Shown: piece by piece, positions 25,296 to 34,080 of the stretch | How the letters are laid out: every line of letters begins with the position of its first letter | Numbering within the stretch: position 1 is the stretch's first letter | Notes under the pieces: generated by a model | Told to the model about the DNA's origin: nothing | Database searches by the model: none | What the model saw: only the letters and a program-made list of their open reading frames with translations | Position numbers and translations under genes: made by a program | DNA from: an uncultured Coriobacteriaceae bacterium | Lineage (GTDB): Bacteria; Actinomycetota; Coriobacteriia; Coriobacteriales; Atopobiaceae | NCBI GenBank assembly: GCA_900544655.1 | Contig: UQWE01000001.1 | Span: 62,001-126,000, forward strand | Reading direction: 5' to 3' | DNA: 64,000 nucleotides

Positions 25296-26133
25296 AGCAA
25301 AGAGCCTCGATTGCCTTGACCAGGGTTTCGATATGGGCGGTGGGTGTTGAGGCGCCGGCGGTTACGCCGATCGACGAGGCCCCGTCGAACCAGCTGGCCT
25401 CGAGCTCATCCGGGGATTCGATGTGATGGGTACGCGGGCAGGCGCTTGTGCAGATCTCTGCAAGGCGCGTCGTGTTCGCGGAGTTTCTTCCGCCTATGAC
25501 GACCATAACGTCCGAAGTCGACGCGAGGCGAGCAGCCGCGCCTTGGCGCTCGCTCGTAGCTTCGCAGATGGTGTTCACGACGCACACCTCCTGCACGCGC
25601 CCCATAAGCTCGCAGACGACCGCGTCGAGCATTGCCTTTGCCTGCGTAGTCTGGACCACTACGCCGACCTTCTTTGATAGGTCAACCTGATCGAGAGCGT
25701 CGACGTCAGCTACGGCCAAGGCTCCGGGGGCGTGCCCGAGGATGGCCTCAACTTCGGGATGACCGGACTCCCCTACCACGAGGACCTGATACCCCTCACG
25801 CTGGAGACGTTCTGCCGCATGATGCACTCGCTTGACGTATGGGCACGTAGCATCAACGATGTTAAGACCGTTCTCTCGAGCCTGGTGCTCAATTTCGGGA
25901 ACTACACCATGCGTCCTAAGAACGAGGGTGGAGCCAGCATCATCGGGCACCTCGTTGGCAACGGTCACTCCCGAGGCCTCAAGCCCAGCAACTACCTGGG
26001 GATTATGGATGAGAGGACCAAGCGTGCGGACGGGTCCCTCGCTCTCGCTAGCCAACTTATGAACGAGATCAAGCGCCCGTTGAACTCCGTAGCATGCTCC
26101 CGCGTATTCGGCAACGGTGATGGTCGCAGACAT
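25294..26133 (-). CDS. ispH: 4-hydroxy-3-methylbut-2-enyl diphosphate reductase
   Basis: A 279-residue Fe-S enzyme, the last MEP-pathway step, giving IPP and DMAPP. The three cluster cysteines lie in GACYGV, DATCPYV and NTICEAT; the conserved RTHG, ESGHPEV and RNSANTTRL segments are also present. ATG at 26133 has TTGGAGGATTCC. The frame is open to 26163, overlapping plsC slightly, but the family start and ribosome site favour 26133. DMAPP made here feeds MiaA and undecaprenyl synthesis by UppS. Confidence 0.96.
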   Translation of the reverse strand: MSATITVAEYAGACYGVQRALDLVHKLASESEGPVRTLGPLIHNPQVVAGLEASGVTVANEVPDDAGSTLVLRTHGVVPEIEHQARENGLNIVDATCPYVKRVHHAAERLQREGYQVLVVGESGHPEVEAILGHAPGALAVADVDALDQVDLSKKVGVVVQTTQAKAMLDAVVCELMGRVQEVCVVNTICEATSERQGAAARLASTSDVMVVIGGRNSANTTRLAEICTSACPRTHHIESPDELEASWFDGASSIGVTAGASTPTAHIETLVKAIEALC

Positions 26134-26156
26134 GGAATCCTCCAAGGAGTGAATGG

Positions 26157-26903
26157 TTACCAAAGCTCGGGGTAATCGTTTCGAAGCTCGTCTCTGAGTG
26201 CATAGACGTCATTCATGGCGACGCGTTCCATCTCGGAGACCCTGCCCTTGCGGTCGGTGGCCTCGAGCTCGTCAAAGGAAATGGGCTTCCCGATGGCGAT
26301 CTTGGGCATACGGCGGCGCGTCTTTCGGGTCTTATACGGATCCGCAGCGCCCACGACGGCACAGGGTACAACGCTGGCTCTCGCCATCTGCGCAATCATC
26401 GCAAAGCCACCGTGAAGCTCGACTGGCTGCTCATCATTCTTGACGCGGGTGCCCTCGGGATAGACGAGCACGTACTCGCCGCGCCTCAAAGCGTCGCGAC
26501 ACGCCTTGAGGGCCTTGAGGTCGGCAGAGCCGCGGTCAACCGGGATTCCGCCGACACGTCGGAAGAGCCATCGAGCGGGGGGAATCTTGTCGAAGTCGAT
26601 CTTGTAGAGAGGTCTGACGTGAATTCCGCGGCGCCAGAGGCCGACAATGAAGACAACGGGCTCGACCATCGAGACGTGGTTCATGACGAGCACCTCGCCC
26701 TTGCCATCCTCGCCGGCCGTCAGGTTCTCCACTCCACGAAAAGTCGTGGGATAGACGATGGATGAGAAGGCGTGAAGAACGGAGAAAACGAACGCATAGA
26801 GCGCTCGCGCACAAGCAGGGAAGTTCACGATGCTGTTTCGTAGGTAGTCGAACCCCTTGTGCTTCGTGCTCTTTGCCTTGACTTTCGTCTGGGTGTCGCT
26901 CAT
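26157..26903 (-). CDS. 1-acylglycerol-3-phosphate acyltransferase (PlsC-like)
   Basis: A 248-residue membrane-associated acyltransferase of the PlsC family, making phosphatidic acid. The motif NHVSMVEP has the HX4-acidic pattern (Glu in place of Asp); GGIPVDRG, VYPEGTRVKN and VVPCAVVG follow. A hydrophobic segment at residues 33-55 anchors it. Start at 26903 overlaps the cmk stop as ATGA; cmk and plsC are often joined like this in Gram-positives. Confidence 0.9.
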   Translation of the reverse strand: MSDTQTKVKAKSTKHKGFDYLRNSIVNFPACARALYAFVFSVLHAFSSIVYPTTFRGVENLTAGEDGKGEVLVMNHVSMVEPVVFIVGLWRRGIHVRPLYKIDFDKIPPARWLFRRVGGIPVDRGSADLKALKACRDALRRGEYVLVYPEGTRVKNDEQPVELHGGFAMIAQMARASVVPCAVVGAADPYKTRKTRRRMPKIAIGKPISFDELEATDRKGRVSEMERVAMNDVYALRDELRNDYPELW

Positions 26904-27589
26904 GCGCGCGCCTTTGAGATAAGGGCGGAAATCTGGTCGCAAACCTCGTCAACGGTCAGGCCGGTGGAGTCGATGTGCACGGCGTCCTCTGCGGGCTTGA
27001 GCGGAGCGGTCTTGCGAGTGGAGTCAGCCTTGTCGCGGGCGATGAGCTCGGCTTCGATGGCGGCGGCCTCTGCGGAGTCCGCTACGGCGCTTGAATCCTT
27101 GGCAGTGTCTCCCCCATGGCGCTGGACGGCGCGACGACGCGCACGCGCAGAGGGATCTGCCGTCAGGAAGATCTTGACCTCGGCCTCGGGAAAGACGACC
27201 GTTCCGATGTCCCTTCCTTCAGCGACAACGTCTGCGTTCTTGGAGGAGGCGCGCTGAAGCTCAACCATGGCAGCCCGCACTTCGGGGATTGCGGCGACGG
27301 CGGAGACGTTCTCGTCGACCTTGGGCGTCCTGATGGCCTTCGTTCGGTCATCTCCGTCGACGATGACGACGGGACCCTCGGGACCGTTCTCGAGGGAGAT
27401 CTCGATCCGGTTGGCAAGGTCTGCGACAGCGGCGGAATTGGTCACGTCGATGCCGCGAGTAAGGACGGCGTCGGTGACGGCACGGTACATGGCGCCGGTG
27501 TCGAGGTACGTAAGGCCTTCGCGAGAGGCCATGGCCCTCGCGACCGTGGACTTGCCGGACCCGGCCGGCCCGTCAATGGCAACGATCAT
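26900..27589 (-). CDS. cmk: (d)CMP kinase
   Basis: A 229-residue nucleotide kinase phosphorylating CMP and dCMP. It starts MIVAIDGPAGSGKSTVARAMA (P-loop at residues 7-15) with the YLDTGAMYRAVT segment, the R/D-rich binding region AEGRDIGTVVFP and the RARRRAVQRHGG lid. ATG at 27589 has AAAAGGAGGAAGAC. It overlaps the acyltransferase gene by 4 bases. Confidence 0.96.
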   Translation of the reverse strand: MIVAIDGPAGSGKSTVARAMASREGLTYLDTGAMYRAVTDAVLTRGIDVTNSAAVADLANRIEISLENGPEGPVVIVDGDDRTKAIRTPKVDENVSAVAAIPEVRAAMVELQRASSKNADVVAEGRDIGTVVFPEAEVKIFLTADPSARARRRAVQRHGGDTAKDSSAVADSAEAAAIEAELIARDKADSTRKTAPLKPAEDAVHIDSTGLTVDEVCDQISALISKARA

Positions 27590-27622
27590 GTCTTCCTCCT
27601 TTTAAGGGCTATTTAGCCCATG

Positions 27623-28312
27623 CTAGCTCATCTTTGCGATCAGATCGTCCGTCTCAATGTCAGCAAGGGGAGACTTGCCAGGCACGAAACCCGTCTTTGC
27701 ACGCCGCTCGAGCTCGCTCGGGGCAAGGCCCGAGGTCTGCAGGGAGAGACGCTCACCATTTGAGACGAATACGTGGGACGAAACATTCGCGACGACGCGA
27801 TCCCAGAACAGTTCCACAGGAATGCCGTAAACGGCAGCCATGAAGGCCCTCGTGAAACCACCATGCGTGACGACGACGGTCTTACCCTCGAGACCCTTCG
27901 TATATTCGACAAATGTGCGGGCGCGCTCGATCAGATCCTCGTAGCTTTCCGCTCCCGGAGCCGGGAGGGACTTGCCGTCGACCACGCGCCAGGGGAACGG
28001 GTACCCGAGCGCCGGCAGGTCTGCGACGCGCTTGCCCTCCATAGAGCCAAAGTCCATTTCGATCACTCGCTCGTCCTCGATTGCCTCAAGGCCAAGCTGC
28101 TTCGCGGCAACGTCGGCAATGGCATGGGCTCTCGATAGAGGCGACGTAATGATGCGATCGGGCTTCCAGGCAACGATGGCGCGCGCCGCACGCTTTGCCT
28201 GCTCGATACCCAGGTCGGAAAGTTTGACGTCAATCCTGCCGGAAAGGCGTCCCTCGATGTTGTATTCGGTCTGAGGGTGCCTCATGAGGATGATGCGACC
28301 GTGTTCCTTCAT
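27623..28312 (-). CDS. Histidine phosphatase family protein (phosphoglycerate-mutase-like)
   Basis: A 229-residue branch-1 histidine phosphatase. The phospho-acceptor motif is RHPQTEYN (RHP rather than RHG), with SPLSRAHAIA, the acidic EMDFGSMEGK and VTHGGFTRAF for the second catalytic His. Substrate is not predictable; cofactor-dependent mutase activity is unlikely given the length and loops. It starts 3 bases after the rluB stop with a GGGGGAG site, and lies upstream of cmk. Confidence 0.85.
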   Translation of the reverse strand: MKEHGRIILMRHPQTEYNIEGRLSGRIDVKLSDLGIEQAKRAARAIVAWKPDRIITSPLSRAHAIADVAAKQLGLEAIEDERVIEMDFGSMEGKRVADLPALGYPFPWRVVDGKSLPAPGAESYEDLIERARTFVEYTKGLEGKTVVVTHGGFTRAFMAAVYGIPVELFWDRVVANVSSHVFVSNGERLSLQTSGLAPSELERRAKTGFVPGKSPLADIETDDLIAKMS

Positions 28313-28315
28313 ACC

Positions 28316-29077
28316 CTACTCCCCCTTCGTCTGCGCGAAGAGCCTCTTGCGCTCATCGGCCGTAAGCTGACGCCACTTACCAGGTTTGACATCCTTTAGC
28401 ACGAGCGGGCCGAACGTGTCCCTGTGAAGTGCGATCACTTCGTGTCCCACTTCAGAGAGCATGCGTTTGACCTGGTGCTTTCGTCCTTCATGAATGGTAA
28501 GGCCAACGAGTGAGCAGCCCTTGGGAACGCCTCTTGGGCAGACGGCGCTTACAAGGGACGAGTCGGCCTCGATTCGCTCGACCTTCGCCGGCGCGCAGGG
28601 GCCGTCATCCAACGTAATGCCACGCTCGAGCCTGTCGATCGCGGCACGAGAAAGGCTGCCCTCGACCAGTGCGACGTAATGCTTGTCCTTCTCGAACGAG
28701 GGGTGGAGAAGTCTCTGCGCCGCCTCGCCATCCGTCGTGAAGAGAAGGATGCCCGTGGTGTCGCGGTCGAGCCTCCCCACGGGAAAGAGACCCGGATACT
28801 GGTCCTTGGGAACTAGCGACGCCACGCACGGCCTCCCGGCCGGGTCACTCATGGTGGTCACATAACCTGCGGGCTTATTGAGGATGATGTAGACGGCCTC
28901 ATCGGCAAGACGCACCTCCCGACCGTCAACGGTGACGACGTCGGTGGTGGGATCGACCTTGCTGCCGAGCTCCGTCACGACGACGCCGTTGACGCGAACG
29001 CGACCAGCCGTCATGAGAGTCTCAGATCCCCTACGGCTGGCGGCACCCGCTCGAGCAAGAAACTTCTGGAGGCGCAT
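28316..29077 (-). CDS. 23S rRNA pseudouridine synthase, RsuA/RluB family
   Basis: A 253-residue pseudouridine synthase, probably RluB-type (23S rRNA, helix 80 region). The S4 domain starts MRLQKFLARAGAASRR; the catalytic aspartate lies in VGRLDRDTTGILLFT, and GRKHQVKRML follows. I use ATG 29077 because the family begins there, with AGGAGG 14 bases upstream; ATG 29116, which overlaps the scpB stop, is an alternative. It belongs to the scpA-scpB-rluB-cmk string seen in many Gram-positives. Confidence 0.9.
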   Translation of the reverse strand: MRLQKFLARAGAASRRGSETLMTAGRVRVNGVVVTELGSKVDPTTDVVTVDGREVRLADEAVYIILNKPAGYVTTMSDPAGRPCVASLVPKDQYPGLFPVGRLDRDTTGILLFTTDGEAAQRLLHPSFEKDKHYVALVEGSLSRAAIDRLERGITLDDGPCAPAKVERIEADSSLVSAVCPRGVPKGCSLVGLTIHEGRKHQVKRMLSEVGHEVIALHRDTFGPLVLKDVKPGKWRQLTADERKRLFAQTKGE

Positions 29078-29108
29078 CGGAACGATGCGTTCCTCCTGGC
29101 TGGCTTGT

Positions 29109-29783
29109 TTACTCATCCGTGGCATCACCGGGCATGCCATCCGAAAGGAGCTCGCGCTCTTCCTCGAAGTCGTCCTCTGCCTCTTCGAGGGTCGACTCGA
29201 TGACGCGGCCGCTCAGGCGCTCGCGAATGAACTTCTTCGACTCCTCGTCAGGGGCGAACTGCTCAAGATCCGGGAGTTCGCGGAGGCTCTTGAGGCCGAA
29301 TCGCTCGAGAAACGCCTGTGTCGTTGCATAGCGGATGGCTTGAGCGCGCTGAGGATCCCTGCCCGCCTCTCGGACGAGGCCCTTGTCGACGAGGGACGCG
29401 ATGACGCCATCGGAGTTGACCCCGCGGATGGCCTTCACGCCCTCGCGAGTGACGGGCTGGTGGTACGCGATGACCGCAAGCGTCTCCAGCGCCGCCTGGG
29501 AGAGCTTCCTGGTGTCCCAGCTCATGACAAGCGCCTCGACCTGGTCGTGGAAGGCAGGGTGGGTGAAGAGCCTCCAGCCCCCGGCGACCTCGCGAAGCTG
29601 GAAGCCGCGGTTAGCGTCAGAGTACTCGGCTGCCAAGTCGGCAAGAGCCTCAGAGGCTTCGCCCGGGGTAATGCCCAACACCGCCGCAAGGTCAGTCGCG
29701 CTGACGGGATCGCTTGACACGAGAAGCATCGCCTCAAGTGCGCCACGAATCGAATTGGCGTCGAGCTTATCCAACTCCTGCAT
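29109..29783 (-). CDS. scpB: Segregation and condensation protein B
   Basis: A 224-residue kleisin-associated winged-helix protein that joins ScpA and Smc to form the bacterial condensin. The tandem winged-helix pattern and the block DTRKLSQAALETLAVIAYHQ plus TREGVKAIRGVNSDGV are diagnostic. The C-terminal tail is strongly acidic. Its ATG overlaps the scpA stop (TAATG). Confidence 0.96.
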   Translation of the reverse strand: MQELDKLDANSIRGALEAMLLVSSDPVSATDLAAVLGITPGEASEALADLAAEYSDANRGFQLREVAGGWRLFTHPAFHDQVEALVMSWDTRKLSQAALETLAVIAYHQPVTREGVKAIRGVNSDGVIASLVDKGLVREAGRDPQRAQAIRYATTQAFLERFGLKSLRELPDLEQFAPDEESKKFIRERLSGRVIESTLEEAEDDFEEERELLSDGMPGDATDE

Positions 29784-30592
29784 TAGTACTCCCCTTCCAG
29801 CTCGGCTAGAGCCGTCGCGTCAATTTCGTAGGCAGGCGCGCCCTCGATGCGCCCGATCTCGATTTCTCCGAAGGTCTCAGCCTGCGAGAGCGTGACGGAG
29901 CCAAGCTTGTAGAGCTGAAGGATCGCGAGAAACGTAACCACTACCTGTTCGGGCGTTCGTTCTCCGTCAAGAAGCTCATTGAACGTAAGGTGGCCGCGTG
30001 AGCGTGTCACGCGATCGACGGAAGCCACGGTAAGCGCGACCGGCAACCTCTTTGGCGCGATGTGCTCCGCTTCGAGGAGGAAGCCCTCTCGCCTACTATC
30101 TAAGTCTGCGCAGATGACAGCGAGCCCTCTCAACGTGATGCCTTCGAGGTAATCGGGAACGACATGGAGAAAGTCTGGGTCGGGGCCAGCGACACGCGGA
30201 TGCATGCGTGCCTCGGACTCCATACGGCTCCCAAGAGCGGCCGCAGCATTCCTAAACTGCTTGTATGCGATAAGCCTGGCGACAAGGACCTCTCTCGCCT
30301 CGTCTGCGGTTAGGCCCTCGAGGCCGTCATCCTCGTCTTCCTCCGTCTTGTGAACGAGCGTGTCGTCGGGAACGAGCGATGCCGCCTTTATGTCTAGAAG
30401 CGTGGAGGCGACAAGGACGAAGTCGCTTGCGACATCTAGGTCGAGCTCCCCCATCCTCTCGACCTCGGCGAGGTACTGGTCCGCCACCTCAGAGATGGAA
30501 ATCGCTCCGATGTCCACGCGCTGCTTGCTCACAAGCTGAAGGAGTAGGTCAAAAGGGCCCGAATAGGCTTGGGTCTGAATGCGGTAGCTCAC
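29783..30592 (-). CDS. scpA: Segregation and condensation protein A (kleisin)
   Basis: A 269-residue kleisin subunit of Smc-ScpAB. The N-terminal YSGPFDLLLQLVSKQRVDIGAISISEVADQYL binds the Smc neck, and the C-terminal winged helix has VVTFLAILQLYKLGSVTLSQAETFGEI. The start is GTG at 30592, a few bases inside the preceding protease stop region, with a GGGGGTG ribosome site; the open frame upstream to 30682 overlaps the protease gene and lacks homology. Confidence 0.95.
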   Translation of the reverse strand: MSYRIQTQAYSGPFDLLLQLVSKQRVDIGAISISEVADQYLAEVERMGELDLDVASDFVLVASTLLDIKAASLVPDDTLVHKTEEDEDDGLEGLTADEAREVLVARLIAYKQFRNAAAALGSRMESEARMHPRVAGPDPDFLHVVPDYLEGITLRGLAVICADLDSRREGFLLEAEHIAPKRLPVALTVASVDRVTRSRGHLTFNELLDGERTPEQVVVTFLAILQLYKLGSVTLSQAETFGEIEIGRIEGAPAYEIDATALAELEGEY

Positions 30593-30593
30593 G

Positions 30594-31292
30594 TCACACC
30601 CCCATGAGCAGGTTGTATAGACCACCGGCGGTGAACTCGAGATATGCCCCAACGGGATCAAGGCCAAGCTTAGGAAGGGCATAGAGCAATACGAGAAGGA
30701 TGGACATGGCGTAGTTCTGGATCCGATAGTAGCGCCTAAGCGTCTCGCCCTTTAAGAAGTAACAAAGCACCTTTGACCCATCCAGCGGAGGGAAGGGAAT
30801 CAGATTAAAAAAGGCGAGGACGAGGTTGATCCACACGTAGGTGGAAAAGAGGGACAGAATGAGAGCCATAGGGGTATAGCCGAAGACCACGGGCCCTGCG
30901 GAAAACAGGCCGGGATCGCGCTCGATGGCGCCCCACACGAGGTTAAAGAGACCCGTACCGAGACAGGCTTGGAGCACGTTGGATGCGGGCCCGGCGAGCG
31001 CCACGAGAACCTCGTCGCGCTTTGGGTTTTTGAGGCGATTCGGGTTGTAGGGAACGGGCTTCGCGTACGCGAAGACGAACCCGCCCAGAAGCTCCATGAG
31101 GATCGGCAGAACGAACGAGCCAAACCCGTCTAGATGGCGGGCTGGGTTTAGCGTCAGCCTGCCTGCCTCCTTCGCCGTGTCGTCACCACAGAGGTGAGCC
31201 ACCCATCCGTGTGCGACTTCGTGCACGACGGCAGAAAACATGAGCAGGACAACCGTAATCGTGATGGTGAATAGGCGGCTCGGGGGCATCAT
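30594..31292 (-). CDS. Site-2 protease family (M50) membrane metalloprotease
   Basis: A 232-residue intramembrane zinc protease of the short M50 type often found beside scpA. The zinc motif HEVAH is in the first helix region and the second motif [11 protein letters not shown] lies about 110 residues later. About six membrane helices and no PDZ domain are visible. Start at 31292 overlaps the ABC-F stop as ATGA. The substrate is unknown. Confidence 0.9.
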   Translation of the reverse strand: MMPPSRLFTITITVVLLMFSAVVHEVAHGWVAHLCGDDTAKEAGRLTLNPARHLDGFGSFVLPILMELLGGFVFAYAKPVPYNPNRLKNPKRDEVLVALAGPASNVLQACLGTGLFNLVWGAIERDPGLFSAGPVVFGYTPMALILSLFSTYVWINLVLAFFNLIPFPPLDGSKVLCYFLKGETLRRYYRIQNYAMSILLVLLYALPKLGLDPVGAYLEFTAGGLYNLLMGV

Positions 31293-33298
31293 GCTCCAAT
31301 CCCGCTCTGGGCCTCCTCGAGGGTGGTCGAAAGCTCGAGCCACTCCTCTTCGAGCGCCGGGATCTTCTTCTTGAGAGCGTTATACTCCGCCATCGCCTCG
31401 TCAAACTTCTTTGCGTCGGCGTAGAGTTCCTCGGAGGCCATGAGCTCCATAAGCTCGTCGTAGCGCTTGTGAGCGGGCTCGAGGGCGGCCTCCACCTCCT
31501 TGAGACGCTTCTTGGTGGATCGCATGGCCTTAGACGCCGCGTTTCTCGCCTCGGCTTCGGCGCGACGCTGCTCCTTGGTCTTTACGTTCCTGCCGCTGCT
31601 CTGAGTGGGCACATCGGCTGCCTTTGCTTCGACCGCCCTTGAAGTCTTGGTGGCAGCGGGCCTCGTATCTTCTGCCCCCGCAGCCTCAAGCTCGGCACGC
31701 TTGAAGAGGTAGTAGTCATAGTCGCCATCGTAAACGGTGACGTGACCATCGCGGACCTCGACAACCTTGTTGGCCACGGCGCGCACGAGATGCTCATCGT
31801 GGCTGATCAGGAGAATGGTTCCCTTGAAGTCCACGAGGGCCTGCTCCAGCACGTCGACGGAGTCGATGTCGAGGTGGTTGGTGGGCTCGTCGAGGCAAAG
31901 GAGCGGGTCGGGCGCTACGAGCATCTTTGCGAGGGCGAGACGAGCGCGCTCGCCTCCGGAGAGGACGCCCACGCGCTTCTCGACGTCATCGCCATGGAAG
32001 AGGAAGGCGCCGAGGAGGCGACGCTCATCTGGGCTCGTCCAGCCGGGAGCCGCCTCGTCCATCTCACGCATGACGGTGTTGGATTCGTTGAGGGTCTCGA
32101 GCTGGTGCTGGGCGTAGTAGGCGCTTGTCACGTTCTGGCCGAGCTCGATCTTGCCAGCGTCTGGAGTCTCGAAACCGAGGGCGAGCTTCATCAGGGTCGA
32201 CTTGCCAGCGCCATTGGGGCCCACAAGCGCGACGTGGTCGCCGCGATAGAACGTCACGTTAGCGTCGCCGTAAACGAGGTTATCGTCAAAAGCCTTGCGA
32301 ACATGCTCGATGGATATGACCATATCTCCCGTGCGGGGAGGCTCCGGGAAACGGAAGTGAACGTGCTTGGATTGCTCGGGGAGCACGACGAGCTCGCTCT
32401 TGATTTGCTCGATCTTCTTCATGCGCTCCTGAGCCTGAGCCGCCTTCGTGGGCTTGTAGCGGAATTTGTCGACGAAGACCTGCATATGAGCGATCTCGCG
32501 CTCCTGAGCGGCGCGCTTGGCTCGCAGCTGCTCGAGGTTGTCCTCGCGCTGACGAAGGTAGCTGGAGTAGTTGCCCGTATACGTTGTGAGGCGACGGTTC
32601 TCGAGCGCGGCCACGTGGGACACGCAGGCATCCATGAACGCACGGTCGTGGCTTACGAGAAGAACGGCACCGTCATAGCCAGCGAGGAACTGCTCGAGCC
32701 ACTTTACGCTTTCGAGGTCGAGGTGGTTCGTGGGCTCGTCCAGGAGTAGCAGGTCGGGATGGCGGAGAAGGAGCTTGGAGAGGGCGATGCGCATCTGCCA
32801 TCCGCCGGAGAAATCCTCCGCGGGCTTGTCGAGGTCCTCTACGGGGAAACCCAGACCGCAAAGGATGGCTCGGGCGCGACTCTCGAGTTCATAACCGCCC
32901 AGCCTCTCGAACCTGTCCTGAGCGTGGCCATATTCATCCAGGAGCGACTCGAGTCCATCGCCAGCGCCAGCGTTGGCAATTTGCGCTTCGAGCTCAGAGA
33001 TGCGAGCGCCGAGCGAGCGAATCTCCGTCGCAGACGCCATGACCTCCTCGAGGGCGGTATCATGGCCGGCGAGCTTAGCCTCCTGCTCGAGGTAGCCGAC
33101 GGTAGTCCCCTTCTGAAAGCTAACGGTGCCTTCGTCCGGGGTCTCGGTTCCCATGACGATCTTGAGAAGCGTCGTCTTGCCGGCGCCGTTAGGGCCAACG
33201 AGGGCCCAGCGCTGACCCGCATTGAGCTGTAGCGTCGCACCTTCGTATAGGGTGCGACCACCAAACGATTTGGAAACCTTATCGGCAAGAAGAATCAA
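31289..33298 (-). CDS. ABC-F ATPase, YdiF/EttA-like
   Basis: A 669-residue ABC-F translation factor. Domain 1 has GPNGAGKTT and [15 protein letters not shown]; domain 2 has [24 protein letters not shown] and [12 protein letters not shown]. The linker (about residues 240-320) is long, basic and helical, suited to reach the ribosomal E/P site. A Lys/Ala-rich region and a C-terminal coiled coil complete it. TTG at 33298 follows CAGGAGAG. It is 27 bases after the VOC gene and overlaps the M50 gene. Confidence 0.92.
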   Translation of the reverse strand: MILLADKVSKSFGGRTLYEGATLQLNAGQRWALVGPNGAGKTTLLKIVMGTETPDEGTVSFQKGTTVGYLEQEAKLAGHDTALEEVMASATEIRSLGARISELEAQIANAGAGDGLESLLDEYGHAQDRFERLGGYELESRARAILCGLGFPVEDLDKPAEDFSGGWQMRIALSKLLLRHPDLLLLDEPTNHLDLESVKWLEQFLAGYDGAVLLVSHDRAFMDACVSHVAALENRRLTTYTGNYSSYLRQREDNLEQLRAKRAAQEREIAHMQVFVDKFRYKPTKAAQAQERMKKIEQIKSELVVLPEQSKHVHFRFPEPPRTGDMVISIEHVRKAFDDNLVYGDANVTFYRGDHVALVGPNGAGKSTLMKLALGFETPDAGKIELGQNVTSAYYAQHQLETLNESNTVMREMDEAAPGWTSPDERRLLGAFLFHGDDVEKRVGVLSGGERARLALAKMLVAPDPLLCLDEPTNHLDIDSVDVLEQALVDFKGTILLISHDEHLVRAVANKVVEVRDGHVTVYDGDYDYYLFKRAELEAAGAEDTRPAATKTSRAVEAKAADVPTQSSGRNVKTKEQRRAEAEARNAASKAMRSTKKRLKEVEAALEPAHKRYDELMELMASEELYADAKKFDEAMAEYNALKKKIPALEEEWLELSTTLEEAQSGIGA

Positions 33299-33325
33299 GG
33301 CACTCTCCTGAGTTTGAATCTGTGG

Positions 33326-33700
33326 CTAGTTCTGGCAGAGATGAATGGCGAATCCAGCGATCTCGCGCTTGAAGTAGACGAGCTTCGTTGTGCCGTTAGG
33401 GTTGAGAGCGCGGGAATCCTCGTTGATCTCGAAGCCGCGAGCGGCAAACCACTTTTCGGCGGCGGGAAGGTCATTGACACCAAAGCCGATATGCCCCTTC
33501 TCCCCGCGACCACAGCCGCTCATAACCTCAACGAGCGTGTCCGCGAACACAGAGACGGGAGTCTTGACCGGAGCGAGTCCCATGAGAGCCTCGAAGAGGG
33601 AGGCGATCTCCATCGCCTCTTCAGGGCTTGCGGCGTTGATTCCAACGTGAGCCACGCGAAGGCCAAGAGCCTCGACGGGATTGCTGGTGTCCTCAGACAT
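33326..33700 (-). CDS. Stand-alone VOC-fold protein resembling the C-terminal part of KDPG aldolases
   Basis: A 124-residue vicinal-oxygen-chelate fold protein. The segments AHVGINAASPEEAMEIASLF, SVFADTLVEVM, KGHIGFGVNDLP and the end KREIAGFAIHLCQN closely follow, in my recollection, the C-terminal extension carried by many clostridial 2-keto-4-hydroxyglutarate/KDPG aldolases. Here the aldolase barrel is absent. ATG at 33700 has GGAGAGAAGG; 33760 is rejected for lack of a site. Function is unknown, probably ligand binding. Confidence 0.75.
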   Translation of the reverse strand: MSEDTSNPVEALGLRVAHVGINAASPEEAMEIASLFEALMGLAPVKTPVSVFADTLVEVMSGCGRGEKGHIGFGVNDLPAAEKWFAARGFEINEDSRALNPNGTTKLVYFKREIAGFAIHLCQN

Positions 33701-33776
33701 ATGAACCTTCTCTCCGGCCGCAAGGCCTAACTCGCTCGATGTGAAGCGGCGTTCTCTCACTTACAGCATCACCGCC

Positions 33777-33809
33777 TAACAAAAAGGCCGGAGCAAAAAG
33801 CCCCGGCCT
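33777..33809 (-). terminator. Terminator of tRNA-Val / tRNA-Ala transcript
   Basis: Minus strand: stem GGCCGGGGC / GCTCCGGCC with loop TTTTT, then TTTTTGTTAG. Confidence 0.88.
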
Positions 33810-33816
33810 CGTCGTT

Positions 33817-33897
33817 TATGGTGGAGAATAGGGGGTTCGAACCCCTGACCTCATGACTGCCAGTCATGCGCTCTCCCAACTGAGCTAATTCCCCGAA
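33817..33897. repeat. 81-bp direct repeat, copy 1 (tRNA-Ala gene and edges)
   Basis: Positions 33817-33897 are identical to 37823-37903, an offset of 4006 bases. The match covers the whole tRNA-Ala gene plus two bases before and three after on the plus strand. Flanks differ immediately outside, apart from a short TGGTG match. Confidence 0.93.
33819..33894 (-). tRNA. tRNA-Ala (anticodon GGC), copy 1
   Basis: Full cloverleaf on the minus strand: acceptor GGGGAAT / ATTCTCC including the G3-U70 pair that identifies alanine tRNAs, D arm, anticodon stem CATGA/TCATG with loop CTGGCAG (anticodon GGC), T arm AGGGG TTCGAAC CCCCT and an encoded CCA. It follows tRNA-Val by four bases. An identical gene lies at 37825-37900. 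Confidence 0.97.
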
Positions 33898-33898
33898 G

Positions 33899-33973
33899 TG
33901 GTGGGCGATGCTGGATTCGAACCAGCGACCCCATCCGTGTGAAGGATGTGCTCTACCCCTGAGCCAATCGCCC
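33899..33973 (-). tRNA. tRNA-Val (anticodon CAC)
   Basis: Minus strand cloverleaf: acceptor GGGCGAT / ATCGCCC, anticodon stem CATCC/GGATG with loop TTCACAC (anticodon CAC), T arm GCTGG TTCGAAT CCAGC, discriminator A and encoded CCA. It is first in a two-tRNA transcript with tRNA-Ala. Confidence 0.96.
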
Positions 33974-34000
33974 ACTTCGGCTGCCGTCGCAGCGGAGAGG

Positions 34001-34030
34001 AGTCTATCACAAGCGCTCGAGACTATGCAA
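34001..34030 (-). promoter_or_regulatory. Promoter of tRNA-Val / tRNA-Ala
   Basis: Minus strand -35 TTGCAT (34025-34030) and -10 TAGACT (34001-34006), 18 bases apart, about 27 bases before tRNA-Val. Confidence 0.5.
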
Positions 34031-34080
34031 GTGAGAAATTGAATGTCGTATCAATTGGTGCCAAACAGGCAAAGTGCGAA

